Source: Priapulus caudatus (taxonomy: Eukaryota > Priapulida > Priapulimorpha > Priapulimorphida > Priapulidae). Taken from it: DNA of 31,145 bases. The DNA lies in contig NW_014577157.1 in NCBI RefSeq assembly GCF_000485595.1, positions 424,876-456,020 on the forward strand, read 5' to 3'. Positions 20,042 to 31,145 of this stretch are shown in pieces; position 1 is the stretch's first letter; the number at the start of each line of letters is the position of its first letter. Both the position numbers and the translations under genes were made by a program. The notes under the pieces were generated by a model. It was not told the origin of the DNA. It ran no database searches and saw nothing but the letters and a program-made list of their open reading frames with translations.

Positions 20042-22399
20042 AACCTCATAAATATTGATTCTACGGCCATAGCTTTATCCAAATAATATGTAAGTGGTTT
20101 ATGAATCCCCTAGAGTGCTCTGCGAATATTATCACGTGCAATAAGAGCAGAGCAGCATCGTCAGGCATTCCGATATTTGTAGCTATAGAAGTGTATATCA
20201 ACCAACAGTCAAAACATTTGGCTGTTTACTACAGCAACCATATCCGGCTGCAAGTAAAATCCTTCCCCTGGGAAATGGGCAATCGAAATGCCACGTAACA
20301 TGCTTATAACTCAATGATTATGAATGTTTTATGCAGACGCAGCAGCGAGGAGCTGCTGTTGATATTCAGAATTGGTTACGTTCAACTAACCCATTATTTT
20401 AATTCAATCAGGCAGTATGAATGGTTCACTGGCAATCGATGATTGTGATGCAACCAGCTATGATGCCAGTCAATATAGTCTTATTTAATATGCGAAACCT
20501 AATAGGTGTTCATGCACCAGCAGATGGCTGCTCTATAATATCCTTATTCCGGGATGGATATTGGCTAGTTTGGCTACTAGATGGAAGAATGACAACGCTT
20601 CCCTTTTTATACTCACTAGCACTACAGTCGAATATCAACCTCTGTACTGGGAATAGATTTTTTACAGTGACGGCAATATGTTTGATTAGGTGTATTGTTC
20701 GCTGGAAGTCTTGCAACTTTGCTGAACGCCTGAGCGACAGCGCACCCATAAACGCATTACTGGAAATGCCTAGTTTCCATTAGGTCTATTGACAGCGCTT
20801 TTTAAACAAAAAAGCGTACACACAGTTGCAGTGTCACAAACAAAATGACGATGAGTGCATGTCACGACCATCTGCACATGTTTTCCTTCGTCGTATAACA
20901 ATGTGGGGTTGTTCTGTCTCACGCGACCTTCCGACAACATCCACCATTTGTGTAAACGCATAATTAGCCGATGACGTATCAACATATTGTGCTACATTAG
21001 TTTTGAATCAGCTGACGCACACAGAGACGCAAACGCACGCACGTACACATACAGGCGCAGGCGCGCGTGCACGGACGCACGCACACACGTGACATATTTC
21101 TATAAATATGAACAAATCAGCATCTTGCAATAGATGCTGGTTGCTATGGAAACTTGGATCTACAATTGCGACGCACAGCACAGCGATGGCGCATGCGGCC
21201 GATTCTAAAGTTTCTCGCATTACTAAGCAGGTACTTGTGGCCACAGTTGCCACAGTGAACTATCCAATGATATGCTAGTATTTTTACGCGGAGAAGACGA
21301 CACCGTTCCAGCCGCCGTCATCAGTAAATCTTCGAGCATCATCCGGTCGCAATCTAAAATGCGTAACTACTCGCCACTGAGTACTGGCTTCATTTGTATT
21401 CCACCGCAGAGCATCCCTCTTTTTGCCGAGAAAATCTACTGTTCATTGTCCAAGTGAAATGACAATAATTTTTGCAAACGACGTGAATTTGCAATGACAG
21501 AAAAGCGAATAATATTTACATAACAAATGAAAGGCTCAATGGTCTGGCAAATCAATCGAGACGACTTCATTAAACTGCTTCGATTTAACACTAGTATATG
21601 AAATGGGACTTTTTCACTGCTCGTAATTAATAAACATTTGATGGCATTGATGGGAGACAGTATTTGCATGTTTAGAGGAAGCTCATTGAACATTCCCAAA
21701 TTAATATAGTTTCAGTCTGTGATATTGTATAATGTAAAATATTTGTCGTGCAAATAAATGCAAGTTTCAATCGACAATAGATAGAAACACAATATTATAC
21801 GTCAGCAAGATTATCTTCTATATATCTGCTAGTGGCTGCGAACGTCAGCCGGGTGCATTCAGAGAACTCGTAGCAAAACCATTACTGAAATGGATGTAAT
21901 GGACCAAGATGTGACATTTTCAACTAGGGAGACGAATCATTTTAAAACCGTGGAAAGCTCTGATGCTCCAGAGTAAATATTTTAAGCTTAACGTTATGCT
22001 GCTGTATATAACCGTGTAGGCAAGTAGACATTCAATAGGTTGGCAACCATTTGAAATGGCAACCTTGACACCATTTAGTTAATGGAGCAGCCTCTCTTTC
22101 CCGCTTGAGAGGGGGAGGGTGATGGGTGGGAGGGCGGGTGGTTGGGGGGGGTAGAAGAAGACGAGGGGGAGCGAGCGAGAAAGGAGGGAGGGAGATAAGT
22201 GGCTATAAATGTCGAATGCAATTATATCACGCTACATGTTATATCAGTAACATATCACAGCAGCTAGGGTATATTGACACACACACACGCCGCCCAAACA
22301 CAAAAGACAATTTTAGATGGCCTAGTTACAGCCAGCAAAAAATATTGGGATGCCGAAACCCAATCAAGTTGCATCATCTAGAGTAATTTAAAGACATCC

Positions 22400-23300
22400 A
22401 GCTTAAGTAATGTGTTTGAGAGCCGGCGGCTGGCGCGGCCAAGCACGCAGTACGCGCAACTCGTGACTGCGAGCGCACTAGACTAGATAATCGAACGCTC
22501 CTCGGCGGCTGCCAAATAAATTAAAATCAAAAACAGAAGATTCCCTAATTGCGACTTAATCGCGTCGTAATGCGAGGTAGCTGCAATTGGCCGCAAACAG
22601 CAATTTGCGGCTTAGAGGCTCTAGCTAGCCGCTGCGAGCAAGGATATTGGCTAATGGCGGCCACAATTCTACAGCAAACTGTCAGTGGGTTAATGCAGTA
22701 AAAAAGTGGCAATTATGCTCATTAATGTGAAGCGACGAGAGAAAAAGAGGGGCTTCAGTCCCTCTGCGAATTACCTAATTGAAGAGAAACTCGCCAAATA
22801 AACCACTTCGGGCGCTCAAAAATGTCACTTAACACGTGTCGCTTTATATGCGCGAATGAATTCCATCCGCGAGCACATGCTCGCTCACCACGCCAGCAGC
22901 TACACAGGCTCACAACGCGCAACCGATTGACCAGGAGGGAAATCCGGAGGTTCGGACTGCAAGCAGCTCTGACACGAGCGATGTCGTGCTATCAAAAATC
23001 GGGCGCACTCCCACGAGTGATGTGACTGCCCCCCACAAAGCTACTCGACGACCGCCTGGTGCACGTTGCAATCTGCCTGGCACTTAACGACGGACGGATT
23101 CTAGAGCAGCACGCTAATTACACATTATACGTCGAGTAATTACATATATGCAAATCGCACGCATGGGCGTGAACATCGCGCGACAACCATTGCATGCACG
23201 AAGTCATTATTATATTCAAGACAATAGCGTCTCTCAATGTGCCAAACAAATTAAAGACGGCCGATGGCATATACTCGAAAGACAGAAAGACAGGTATGAC
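22400..23300. promoter_or_regulatory. Candidate cis-regulatory block rich in TAAT/ATTA motifs
   Basis: The sequence is complex and not repetitive. It holds many ATTA/TAAT cores (for example TAATTA at 23115-23120 and TAATTAC near 23138) and a perfect POU octamer ATGCAAAT at 23148-23155. It lies upstream of TOX exon 2 in its probable first intron. Motif density alone is weak evidence, because AT-rich DNA yields these cores by chance. Confidence 0.2.
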
Positions 23301-24160
23301 TAATTCGTATCAAACATGACGCAAATAGCAGAAAGATTAGCCAGGCGTTCGCATATAGCAATAGCGCAACAAAACAATGTGCAGCGGTAAGTGCATTTGC
23401 AACCACAACCGATTAATCAAAAGACTCACGCGCCCTCGGTTTACTGCAGCGAAATCTTAACCAGAAACTGTTTACAACAACGTCGGGTATACAGACCACA
23501 CCAGAAATTTCCTTAACATCCATTAATAATTGAAACGCTAACTGTTTCCCCACACAAAGGGGTCTGATCGGCTCACTCGGGCACATGGGTTTCAGTTAAT
23601 GTGCGCATTATTTCATAGCACTCAAAACTGGCGACTTAATTGCTGCTAAATAAACATTTGATTGTGTAGTGGAGATTTGCCGCAAGCGGTCACTGCCCAC
23701 TTGCGTCAATAAACAGAGCCACACACCCACTGGGTGGGGTGGGGGTACGAAATGCCAGTTTGTGAAACAACCATTCAAGCTCAGCGATACAACATATCCG
23801 ACTGGCAGTAAAACCTAATAAATGATTCGCAAACATCATTTGCTGCTGTCTCCGTCCGTACAGAGTACCCATTAGGTAAGCCTGAAGGGATCTGTGAGGG
23901 AGCCTCAAATATTTAAAGCTACATGATCAACAGCTGTGTGTCCAACTGTATAGACATTAGCGATTGGCCATCCGCGAGAGGTTTACTTTACGAGTTCTTA
24001 ACTTGTTACTGTGTAAAAAGACGTAGGATTGCCAAGTGGTGCCCCAGTTAGTTTTTTCATGGATAAGAGTTTTACTTGACTTGCTTGCAGGTAAAGCTAG
24101 TTAAAAGCTTGATGGCACTGTTCATTTTAGGTTTTTGCTCCGCCATCAGCACCGCCCCCA
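23301..24160. other. Noncoding sequence, nothing recognised
   Basis: No exon-like segment, repeat or RNA gene was recognised here. Confidence 0.4.
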
Positions 24161-24163
24161 ATT

Positions 24164-24232
24164 ACGCACACGCACGATCGCAGACACGCGTACACGCACA
24201 CGCACACGCTCACGCACACGCACACACACACC
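24164..24232. repeat. (CA)n/(CACG)n-rich tract
   Basis: CACACG and CGCACA units without strict period. Confidence 0.85.
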
Positions 24233-24403
24233 AGCGCAAATCTGATAAGGCCGTGACTTACATGAGAACAAGCGATGGTCACCTTTTGAGGTTGTTGTTG
24301 ATATCACTGACGCGCGTCGGGCTGTGAGGCGCGCAGCACCGTCGCCTATAGCTGCTATATAGATCCCACCGGCTACTACACTGCTGCGTACGTATATGAA
24401 TAT

Positions 24404-24442
24404 CAGGAGTTAATAATGACAATTTGTCATTATTAACTCCTG
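24404..24442. mobile_element. 39-bp palindromic insertion with 8-bp duplication (hAT-like)
   Basis: CAGGAGTTAATAATGACAA (24404-24422), one central T, and the exact reverse complement (24424-24442) form a perfect palindrome. ATGAATAT flanks it on both sides (24396-24403 and 24443-24450). An 8-bp duplication and a CAG start are typical of hAT transposons, so this looks like a minimal hAT derivative. Confidence 0.6.
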
Positions 24443-24534
24443 ATGAATATGTATATCTCTTCGTGAGCCGCTGGCCGCAAAAGTCTACTTGGCTGTAGCG
24501 AGGTGTGGGAGATTCCACACGGAGGGAGGTCGCG

Positions 24535-24725
24535 GAAAGGGGACAGGATCCCGTGGGAGGACGGTAGGAGAAGCCATCGGGAGCGAGAAGGCGGCGGGAG
24601 GAGCCCTTGGGAGGGCGACAGAAGAAGCCATTGGGAGCGAGGAGCCCTTGGGAAAGCGACAGGAGAAGCCATCGGGAGGGAGGAGCCGGAGGGAGGAGGA
24701 GGCGGCGGCTAGAGGAGGCGGTGAG
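24535..24725. repeat. Purine-rich minisatellite, about 40-54 bp units
   Basis: Units containing GAAGCCATYGGGAG and GAGCCCTTGGGA recur with starts near 24574, 24628 and 24669. The long open frames on both strands here (24489-25025 plus, 24279-24785 minus) arise from this composition. Confidence 0.85.
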
Positions 24726-25950
24726 AGATGGGAAGCACGACCTCACAGTGCGCATCGCTGCAGGACCGAGAAAGAGCATCTTCATCTGTCGCAGATTGCT
24801 GCTTCAACATCGCAACTCTTACATGTGGAGCGGGCTCTCGGCTTACCTTTTTTTGCGTCCCGAGAAAATGCACGTCTTCTGCATATGCGCGCGCACACAC
24901 CCGGAAGCTGGCACGTCTCTCTAATCGCGAAATCTCGACGTCACGTCACTTCGAATACGTATCAGACCTACGGCACTAATAGAATGATGAATCATAGGAT
25001 ATGCTACCCAGGAGAGGCCCCCTGAATAGCCGTTTACTTATTGATGTTTTGGATATCAAACAGCTAAATGAAAGGCAGAATGGGGAAGCATGTACAAGCA
25101 TGAAACATTCCCCTTTCAGTAAACGATATGCTGTCGTCGTCGTTGCGCTGGCCCATGATTTAGCATCGAGTGGATTGCTATCAGCAACGACAATTTATTA
25201 TGTTACATTTCATTTCCCTTCCATACAGATGCTGCCGCTACGATATTATTTCTCACCGAAATCAGGTTAATGGCGATTTTAGTAGGAGATGCGCTAACGG
25301 TTTATGGCCCACTAAAACGTACTGGGAACATTGCTTGCAATCTCCTCTCAAGCAGAATTACGTAAAATTCGACACAGGCTGCAGGGGAAAACCTTATGAA
25401 CAAGTGTTTTCTTTACGAATGGATACAGCTGCGCTGATCGTTGATAATGTATCCCACAAAAGAACACGCTAGCCGAGACACGCTATGCGTCAGCAATTTC
25501 AAAAGAGCCAAAATCTTTAGATTATATACGCGAATCACATTTCTGCTACGTGGTAAGCAGACCATCGCATACAAATTATTAACTTATTTCCCGAGAAGAA
25601 TGCTGCCCATGAGGCAAAACCCGAAACCACTATTAGTTTGCGTAACTAGTTGCTAGCAGGAAAATCGATTGGTTTTTGAAGAGCTCACAAATAAATTAAC
25701 GACATACTTTCTCGGCAATCTAAAGATTGAGGTAATGTTGCTGCGGATCAATAACAGGCCTTTTCAACATTCTCAGCGAGCAATTAACACACTTTCCATC
25801 TGTCATACCCTGCCTTCCTCGGGCGCAATTGGTTCCCGAATTGCGGCAGCGACGAAAGCGCGCTCGCCACGCAGGGTGATGCTACAGTTGGCAATTTCCA
25901 ACGAGTTTGCGAAAGATACTGTTCTCACGGCCACGTGATGAACCACGGGC
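24726..25950. other. Noncoding sequence, nothing recognised
   Basis: Short frames only. A donor-like AAAG|GTAAGC on the minus strand at about 24849 has no recognisable coding sequence before it. Confidence 0.4.
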
Positions 25951-25952
25951 CT

Positions 25953-26162
25953 GCACACACACACACACACACGCACACGCACACGCACACGCACACATAC
26001 ACGCGCACACACACGCGCGCACGCACGCACGCACGAACGCACGCACGCACGCACGCACACATACACACACGCACGCGCGCACGTACACACGCACATACAC
26101 ACGCACGCACGCGCGCACGTACACACGCTCACACGCACACACACGCCCGCACACACGCACGC
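25953..26162. repeat. (AC)n/(ACGC)n compound microsatellite
   Basis: About 210 bp of ACAC, ACGC and GCGC units, mostly alternating purine and pyrimidine. THTHTH- and CVCV-type frames are repeat translations. Confidence 0.97.
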
Positions 26163-27475
26163 TCCCATATAAACCTACGCATCACGTGCATGCGGCGACG
26201 CAACACCGCAATGGTCCAGTCCTTGACAAGGTTTTAAAACACGGTAAAATATGTAATCACAACGCGGCCGCGCAAACAACCACATGCTTTGCAGAATAAC
26301 ATTACGCCCAACTTAGAGCAACATGGTCCTCAACGACTTCGGTAATAAAGTCTGCAGTGAAGGACGGACGGGAGCTAGTACAGCCCCAGCGTGTAACGTC
26401 CATCTGTCATGGGCTGCTGTACCTGGCGCAGCTGAGCGACGTTCTCACGCTCACCTGTGCTAACACAACTGCGCGCTTACCTTCCGAAATAGCGGTGCGT
26501 AATTTACATAATCAGCGGCCGGCAGCCGACGCGGAATTTATTCGCCAACCCAAATTACCAGGACTTTTATAACCAAATATATGGCTATCATGTCTCACAA
26601 TATGAAGACGGCAACTTAGTTTTCAACTGAGCAATATCTAGATCCACGCTAACTGCGAAATATTGACGAAAGGTTATCAGTTGTAACGACTTGCAAAATC
26701 AATTAAGAATCTGCACACGGGCAAACATATACGTATAACATACTTACTCTTCAGATTAGGTACCCAACCCCCTGCAAGAGTTCATCAGTATACGAGACGG
26801 GCAGACGTGAAAAACGTAAAAGAAAGTAAACCTCAATGTAACGGCAAAACCTAGGAATACTATTATGCGCGATCGGGAATAATAGCCAGCGTTGAAACGC
26901 AGTGAAACTAAATCATGTGCAGCAAACTATATAATGCTACTAGCGTAAGTCAGACACGCCTGTACGTCGTTTGGACAGGTATGTCATCTTGTCGACAGCT
27001 CTCAAAGGATCCCCATTTCATCTCACATTGAGGCATACCTATTACCAATCTCATGAATACTGCATTTTATTTCATGGAATTATGTAAAAACACATCACTG
27101 TACATATGTTAATTCTCAGATTCGAAGTCTAATTTCCGACCACTTCCGACGAGTTCATTCACCGTCGTCTTTATGGCATGCTCGCCATTGAATGGAAAGA
27201 ATACACATTCAAAATGCAGTATTTTCCTTCCATCCTTCCGTTTTATTACATTACGCTTGCTCATCTGCGTCACTTGGTTGGAAGAAGCTTCATGAAATTC
27301 TCATGCCTCGATGGGCGAGTGCGCTAGCTGCCATTCACGCCCCCTAACCAGTACGACAACAACTGGTCTATTATACATGTCGCATTGTGCCGTTAGCCTC
27401 GTTGCTACACTCAACAACTTTTCGGATTAGATTTCACAAATATCTCTGAATGCCCGCTGCCTCCGCGACTACCTA
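26163..27475. other. Noncoding sequence, nothing firmly recognised
   Basis: A minus-strand segment around 26742-26767 is bounded by CTCTTGCAG and AAGA|GTAAGTATG and could be a tiny untranslated exon. There is no independent support. Confidence 0.35.
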
Positions 27476-27680
27476 CCTCTACAGCGGGTACCATAAGCAG
27501 GTTTCTTAAGATCATCTTTCGCTGCACACAAATCGCGAGATTCCTGTAATCCGTCAGCGCAAACGCGCCCGTGCTGACTGCGCCGCGTCGCAACTCCGAT
27601 CCGGACGAAGACGACGACGCCACGACTTTGGCGACGTAACAAGCAACACTCCAACCGTGCTCTCCCCGGCAATATCACAG

Positions 27681-27728
27681 CTCTCTCTCTCTCGCGCGCT
27701 CTCTCTCTCTCTCGCGCTCGCTCTCTCT
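27681..27728. repeat. (CT)n/(CTCG)n tract
   Basis: CT units interrupted by CGCG. Confidence 0.95.
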
Positions 27729-27761
27729 GGACACCGCGGCCGCCTAACGAAATCAATCACT

Positions 27762-27982
27762 GCACACACACGGACACACGCACGTATACGCACGAATATA
27801 CACACACGCACGCACGGGCACACGCACGTATGCGCACGAATATACACACACGCACGCACGGGCACACGCACGTATGCGCACGAATATACACACGCACGCA
27901 CGTATACACACACGCACGCACGGGCACACGCAGGTATGCGCACGAATATACACCCACGCACGGACACGCACGCACGCACGTG
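27762..27982. repeat. 44-bp CA/CG-rich minisatellite
   Basis: The marker CACGAATATACAC recurs at 27791, 27835, 27879 and 27941. Spacings are 44, 44 and 62 bp, the last containing an 18-bp insertion. Confidence 0.92.
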
Positions 27983-28289
27983 TTTACGTCGCTCCTCGTT
28001 CGGCGTCCGACGCGGCAGCAGCGCGAAAGTGAGAAAGCTCGTGCGGTCGAGCGAAGTGCCGTTACGCGAACCCGCCGGTGACAGCGGCGGCAGCGGGTAA
28101 CGGGACCAGCGCCACGCCTCCGCGCTGCCGATGATGCGACACAGTCGGCTGACGCTGCGACAGATTGCACAACGACGTTTGCATTCCTGCTCGGCGACAC
28201 CTCGACACCAACAATTCTTATCGGAAGGATATATATATCTAACTAATCACCACGGTAGCACCGTGTGCATGTGAGCTGGTGGCAAGCAG

Positions 28290-28292
28290 GCT

Positions 28293-28377
<85 letters not shown>
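28290..28377. repeat. (CT)n polypyrimidine tract
   Basis: About 35 CT units with small TT/CC interruptions; pyrimidine-rich sequence continues to about 28444. Confidence 0.97.
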
Positions 28378-28380
<3 letters not shown>

Positions 28381-28479
28381 TTCTCTCTCGCTTTCTCTTT
28401 TTCTCGCTTGCTCGCGCTCTCTTTCCTTCCCTCTTTCTTTCTCGCTTACTGCTACGTACCCCTCTCCTCTCACCTACGC

Positions 28480-30190
28480 TATCTCACTCACTACGTATGC
28501 ATCCCTATCTCGAACATCTATACACCTGTCGCTGCAGTCACACAAGATGGTCCTTCGCACAGCACTACAAACATTGGCACACACTACACCGCGCACAAAC
28601 TACGCATCGCAACCACAACCCGCCCGCAGCAAAAATACCGCTGACCCAGAAAGGCAGACGGTGTTGCAAAATCATGCTTTAATGCATTCTGAGTGGCTGG
28701 GGAGATTAAATCGGGCCTTTGACTAAATTTGTAGGCGGTTTAGTCCGTATGCAAATACAGTAATCGCATAACAGCAACATGCCAAGCACGCAAGCCTTCG
28801 AAATCGTTACTCGTAATTTTGAGGCCTAATTAAAAGCTCTGCGGGGTGTGTCACATCTCGCAACCAGAGCTTCCCAGCCGTCATTATAACGCTCATCAAT
28901 GCAACATCAGATGATGCCGCCTAGGAAAACTAAAGTACGTTTAAGTGCTATCTAATTACCACGGATAAGATAGCACCTGGGAAAATTACGCGCAATTTAT
29001 TCCTGGCAGCACCTAGTTTAGAAACAACTGTTAGCTACCGCTCGGGTAGCTGAAAAAATCTCAAGGAGAAAAGTTTCAATCTGACAACGCAAATACGTAA
29101 GCCATACAAAATAGAAAAACCGCTGTCAACGTATATTATCCCCGAACGATGAAAGGAAATGGGGAGAAATCGTCAAAAGCAAATGAAAAATGTAATCCTC
29201 AACATAATTACGTATTAGACTGCAGAATTAAATCAACACGAAATTGAAAATAGGAATTTGACAGGAAAAATCATTATTGATATGATTACGGCTTTAAAGC
29301 GGCGATCAGGCGTTGCCATGCATGGTCAGAGGTTGGCAGCGAAAATGCGAGCACACAGTATCACAACTACATTTAATAAGAAACAACATTGTCACAATCA
29401 CGCGCGTTCAATACAAAAATACGCAAACAACGCCGTGCCAAGTCAAAATAAATGCAGCGAAAATCCCATTGCGAAACTCATCACACAAAACCACTTAGGA
29501 ATATTCAACCTCACCCGCACACATACCCGCAAAAATGAAGCTTTGTGCAACTATAATGAATTTGTGTCCCAGCCTAAATGTCAGAAACAGCTTTCATGTT
29601 GCTCAAATCTTGCATGTCGTGATTAATGATACGTTCCACTAATCACGGTATAATGTAGGCACCACCGTGATTTGTCGTCCATAAATACAGGAAGCTTGCT
29701 TTATCATAAATACGCGAAAATATCCGAGAAATACTCACTATGGTGCGCTCGTATACTAGACAGGCGTAGTATGATTAAAGAACGTGTAATTGCCAGTTGC
29801 ACTTGTCAAAAATAGCATTTCGCCATTAATCAGAGTGGTTGACATGCCTCAAGGCCTCTTACAAATGATTTTTCACGGAGCATACGCACCTGTCCTTGCT
29901 AGAGGCACTGTGGTCTATCAAACACCCGTTTCACCTATTACTTAACGTTTCCTTTCACTTAACTAATGGCTAGGCCGAAATAAACAACTGCACACCACAG
30001 CGCATTTCACATATTACCACCTGCTACGTTACTGCCAAATGCTTGCTAGTCATTGGTTTGTGCGTATTGCATTCAAGACTTTATCGATCTGTTTACAGAC
30101 AGAGTTAGTAATATCACGGAGGAATTTTACAGGCATGATTATTTCTACCGGTCAGTGCTTAAAATTGCTTAGTCGATTTATTGATTTCAA
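28480..30190. other. Noncoding sequence upstream of TOX; one POU octamer
   Basis: No gene recognised. A perfect ATGCAAAT octamer lies at 28749-28756. A small inverted repeat GTGCTATCT/AGATAGCAC at about 28946-28976 encloses ATTA and GATA motifs. Confidence 0.35.
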
Positions 30191-30191
30191 G

Positions 30192-30240
<49 letters not shown>

Positions 30241-30463
30241 CTATATCTATCTCTATATCTATCTCTATATCTATCTCTATATCTATTCTATATCTATATC
30301 TATATCTATATCTATATCTATATCTATATCTATATCTATATCTATATCTATATCTATATCTATATCTATATCTATATCTATATCTATATCTATATCTATA
30401 TCTATATCTATATCTACTATCTATATCTATATCTATATCCATATCTATATCTATATCGATTAG
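30192..30463. repeat. (TATC)n, then TATCTC and (TATATC)n compound microsatellite
   Basis: Tetranucleotide units (to 30240) pass into 12-bp CTATATCTATCT units (to about 30285) and then about 29 hexanucleotide TATATC units. Confidence 0.97.
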
Positions 30464-31054
30464 AATGTAGTCTTGCTTTATTATATCATTAATTTAGATA
30501 ACAGTGAGTTCTGGTGGCCATCAACAATAAACAATTAATTTTACTTACGGGAAGGTGCATACATAAAGAAAAAACGGACCGTTGTGACGTTACGCTGGGG
30601 ACTCATATTACAGGAATGATTTTCCGTAGGTGTTCCGCTTGCGATTAGCAGGTATAGCAGTGTGCCCAAGTACTCATATCATACATGCTATATACATATA
30701 TCATAATTTCCACGATTTTTTTAATGAAGACATCCGAAATGAATCTGATTACTCACTTCGATGTCGGCATTCAATAAAAGTAAAACTGGCTAAAAAAAAA
30801 GGACCATGGCGTTACTATCGCATGCTGTGTTATAGATGGGCCAGCGGCTGCCCTTAGAGACACATGCCACTGGTCCTTCATTACCACAGCGGAAAACGCG
30901 ACCTCGCTAGTACCGTAACGATGAATTATATTACTGTCACAAATAAATCAGTGGAACCAAAAAGTGACTACTGTGACAAGTGATCTAGTATAAACAGGCT
31001 AACGGCAACAACACGAGGAAGGCAGCTGAGTAAAGTTATAACGCGTTATAACGC
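30464..31054. other. Noncoding sequence, nothing firmly recognised
   Basis: On the minus strand, a segment at about 30757-30789 is bounded by CCTTTTTTTTTAG and GAA|GTGAGTAAT and is open in one frame (11 codons). It resembles no known TOX sequence. Confidence 0.3.
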
Positions 31055-31055
31055 A

Positions 31056-31145
<90 letters not shown>
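31055..31145. repeat. (AC)n microsatellite running off the window end
   Basis: About 45 AC units, broken once by AAAC, continue to the last base. Confidence 0.97.

Larger units (their letters stand above)
19027..22400. other. 5' flank or first intron of TOX: no exon recognised
   Basis: The exon 2 acceptor ends at 19027. The short N-terminal exon expected from vertebrate TOX4 was looked for here and not found. The stretch contains TA microsatellites (about 20004-20041), a CA/GC-rich patch (about 21024-21090), a G-rich patch (about 22110-22195) and a tRNA-SINE-like relic near 19.8 kb. Confidence 0.5.
27540..28200 (-). promoter_or_regulatory. CpG-rich block, possible TOX promoter or first exon
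   Basis: Outside the minisatellite, 27540-27660 and 27990-28200 are dense in CpG and GC, unlike the surrounding AT-leaning DNA. GA/CT tracts (27681-27728) lie between. A donor-like GAG|GTAGGT on the minus strand (exon end 27477) could close a first exon. Orientation toward TOX is inferred only because TOX lies downstream on this strand. Unmethylated promoters of many animals are CpG-rich, but so is TOX exon 2 itself. Confidence 0.25.

Noticed and set aside
24279-25025. 168- and 178-codon overlapping frames on opposite strands
   Set aside because: Both run through the purine-rich minisatellite, with no conserved sequence outside it.
30757-30789. 33-bp segment with acceptor-like and donor-like ends on the minus strand
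   Set aside because: It is open in one frame but encodes nothing like TOX; chance signals of this quality are expected in this much DNA.

Overview
This is animal (metazoan) nuclear DNA: AT-leaning noncoding sequence with many microsatellites and small inverted-repeat transposon remnants, around one spliced protein-coding gene on the minus strand. The gene is a TOX-family HMG-box gene. Its exons follow GT-AG rules, and its protein most resembles vertebrate TOX4, including a C-terminal Cys/His motif that I know from TOX4. The HMG box is nearly vertebrate-like while the rest has diverged, so I infer an invertebrate bilaterian. I cannot name the species.

Layout on the minus strand, transcribed from high to low coordinates: a large N-terminal coding exon (18328-19026), an NLS exon (14637-14725), two exons that make the HMG box (10185-10320 and 9638-9865), and two short exons that make the C-terminal Cys/His tail (8980-9116 and 8598-8658, stop TGA). 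The six exons join with matching phases (0, 0, 2, 0, 0, 2) into 1350 nt: 449 residues plus stop. The first coding exon, probably only a few tens of residues by comparison with TOX4, was not found. It lies either in the 12 kb upstream of 19026 or beyond the window.

Positions 1-8597 are the 3' side of the gene: simple repeats, one Mutator-like MITE, and otherwise no supported gene. Positions 19027-31145 are the 5' side (probably first intron and/or promoter). They hold simple repeats, a tRNA-SINE-like relic, a 39-bp palindromic insertion with an 8-bp target duplication, a block rich in homeodomain/POU-type motifs near 22.4-23.3 kb, and a CpG-rich block at 27.5-28.2 kb that could be a promoter. 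The TOX introns hold a PIF/Harbinger-like MITE, a pogo-like element, two unrelated 45-bp tandem repeats, a long alternating purine-pyrimidine tract and a 55-bp inverted-repeat insertion.

Both ends of the window are simple-sequence repeats, which suggests a contig bounded by repeats. I see no evidence of a new multi-gene system. The most useful results are the complete splice model of the TOX gene from exon 2 to the stop, and a set of very small transposon-like insertions with intact target-site duplications.
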